Shown one piece after another: positions 4,790 through 5,548 of a DNA stretch of 5,548 nt; position 1 is the first letter of the stretch; the number at the start of each line of letters is the position of its first letter. Origin of the DNA: Actinomycetota bacterium (GTDB lineage Bacteria > Actinomycetota > Acidimicrobiia > IMCC26256 > JACDBD01); assembly GCA_013695115.1 (NCBI GenBank), contig JACDBD010000093.1, positions 1 through 5,548 on the forward strand. The letters are read 5' to 3'. The position numbers and the translations under genes were made by a program. A model generated the notes under the pieces. The model was given only the letters and a program-made list of their open reading frames with translations. It searched no databases and was not told the origin of the DNA.

Positions 4790-5548
4790 GTGACCGACGT
4801 CGGGACGCGCCAACCGGACGCGACGACCGCGCCGGCGCGCCCGAGCCTGGTGCGCAGCTGGGCCCACGTCCTGCGCACCACCAATCCCCCCGAGGGCCGG
4901 GTCGACCCGGTGTCGCGGTGGCTCGTCCTGACCCGGGCTTCGGTCCTGCCGATGACGGTCACGGCTGCGTTCGTGGCCGGGCTGCTGGCGTGGTGGAACG
5001 CCGACGACGTGTCGGTCGGCCTGTGGGCGCTCGCCACGCTCGGCCTGGTGCTTGCCCACGTCGCCAACAACCTCATGAACGACCTGTTCGACCTCGATGT
5101 CGGCGCCGACTCGGAGACCTACCCGCGGGCGTTGTACGCGCCCCACCCGGTGCTCTCCGGCATGATCACGCGACGCGGCCTCCTCGCGACCGCGCTCATG
5201 GTCAACGTCGCCGACCTCGCCATCCTCGTCGCGCTGTTCGTCGCCCGCGGTGCCCCGGTCGTGGCGTTCGCGCTGGGCGGGTTCCTGCTCTCGGTCGCCT
5301 ACACCGCGCCGCCGTTGCGGCTCAAGAAGCACGGCCTGGGTGAGCCGACGGTCCTGGTGGTCTGGGGCCCGCTCATGGACGGCGGCGCGTACTACGCCGC
5401 CACCCGCGGTATCACCTGGGAGATCGTGGTCGCGTCCGTTCCCTACGGCCTGCTGTGCACCGCGGTGCTCATGGGCAAGCACATCGACAAGCTCCCGTGG
5501 GACGAGGCCGCTGGCACCCGCACGCTGCCCGTCATCGTGGGGGAGCGC
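4790..5548 (+). CDS. UbiA/MenA-superfamily prenyltransferase, C-terminally cut by window edge
   Basis: The reading frame from GTG at 4790 stays open to the window end: 253 codons, probably lacking the last one to three helices of a roughly 300-residue integral membrane enzyme. Predicted helices lie near residues 50-69, 78-95, 131-152, 155-171, 187-205 and 210-228. The first Asp-rich motif is NNLMNDLFDLDVGAD (93-107), with the NDxxDxxxGxD spacing of MenA (1,4-dihydroxy-2-naphthoate prenyltransferase). A second motif, KHIDKLPWDEAAGTRTLPV (230-248), corresponds to the MenA 'RDxxxDxxxGKxTLxV' region; Asp233 and Asp238 are the likely magnesium/diphosphate ligands. YTAPPLRLKKHGLGE (171-185) matches the conserved loop 'Y..pP..l...glGe'. 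The family attaches a polyprenyl chain to an aromatic or other acceptor in the membrane. The motif variation makes a plain menA assignment uncertain. A GTG at codon 21 is an alternative start. Confidence 0.85.
   Translation, partial: MTDVGTRQPDATTAPARPSLVRSWAHVLRTTNPPEGRVDPVSRWLVLTRASVLPMTVTAAFVAGLLAWWNADDVSVGLWALATLGLVLAHVANNLMNDLFDLDVGADSETYPRALYAPHPVLSGMITRRGLLATALMVNVADLAILVALFVARGAPVVAFALGGFLLSVAYTAPPLRLKKHGLGEPTVLVVWGPLMDGGAYYAATRGITWEIVVASVPYGLLCTAVLMGKHIDKLPWDEAAGTRTLPVIVGER

Noticed and set aside
4696..5076. N-terminal extension of the coiled-coil protein by 127 residues in the same open frame
   Set aside because: The added residues look like antisense of the prenyltransferase gene, and the ATG at 4695 has a strong AGGAG 6 nt upstream.
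4076..5482. A 468-codon minus-strand frame covering the coiled-coil and prenyltransferase genes
   Set aside because: The translation is low-complexity Arg/Gly/Asp/His. Two other frames across it encode clear membrane helices and conserved motifs.
1..5548. CRISPR array, tRNA, transposon ends or an anti-phage system
   Set aside because: No direct-repeat arrays, tRNA-like folds, paired terminal repeats or nuclease, helicase or toxin motifs were found. The genes are metabolic or membrane types.

Overview
This is a high-GC bacterial segment with tightly packed genes on both strands. It looks like chromosomal DNA from an actinobacterium. The support is a strong G/C bias at third codon positions, a protein of the mycothiol-dependent maleylpyruvate isomerase superfamily (mycothiol is an actinobacterial thiol), a UbiA-family prenyltransferase with MenA-like motif spacing, and several starts with no Shine-Dalgarno sequence preceded by a TACNNT element, as in leaderless actinobacterial mRNAs. 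An uncultured Acidimicrobiia-type lineage is a reasonable guess, but the sequence alone does not prove it. I see no tRNA, rRNA, CRISPR array, transposase, phage gene or other mobile element.

Layout. At the left edge is the N-terminus of an MFS exporter on the minus strand (1-127). It is divergent, across 26 bp, from a plus-strand pair: a small DUF2007-type protein (154-408) and an alpha/beta-hydrolase of the HSL/BD-FAE type (421-1308). Converging on these, and overlapping the hydrolase tail by 32 bp, is a minus-strand pair: a type I sulfatase (1941-3473) followed 4 bp later by an MDMPI-like metalloenzyme (1277-1936). The sulfatase is divergent, again across 26 bp, from a flavin reductase-like FMN-binding protein (3500-4045). 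A perfect 12-bp inverted repeat separates that gene from a convergent gene for a single-pass membrane protein with a long coiled coil (4090-4695). The right edge holds the first 253 codons of a polyprenyl transferase of the UbiA/MenA superfamily (4790 to the end), divergent from the coiled-coil gene.

Function. The sulfatase retains every expected active-site residue, including the Cys that becomes formylglycine, but has no signal peptide, so it probably acts on sulfate esters inside the cell. Its partner is a DinB/MDMPI-fold protein. The neighbouring esterase-like hydrolase and flavin reductase would fit catabolism of an esterified or sulfated organic substrate, but no substrate can be read from the sequence and the link is inference from gene order. 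The coiled-coil membrane protein is the least explained gene. I do not see convincing evidence for a wholly new multi-gene system. The most distinctive signals are the two 26-bp divergent promoter gaps (one with a palindromic shared -10 element), the terminator-like repeat built into a stop codon, the intracellular sulfatase/MDMPI pair, and the coiled-coil protein.
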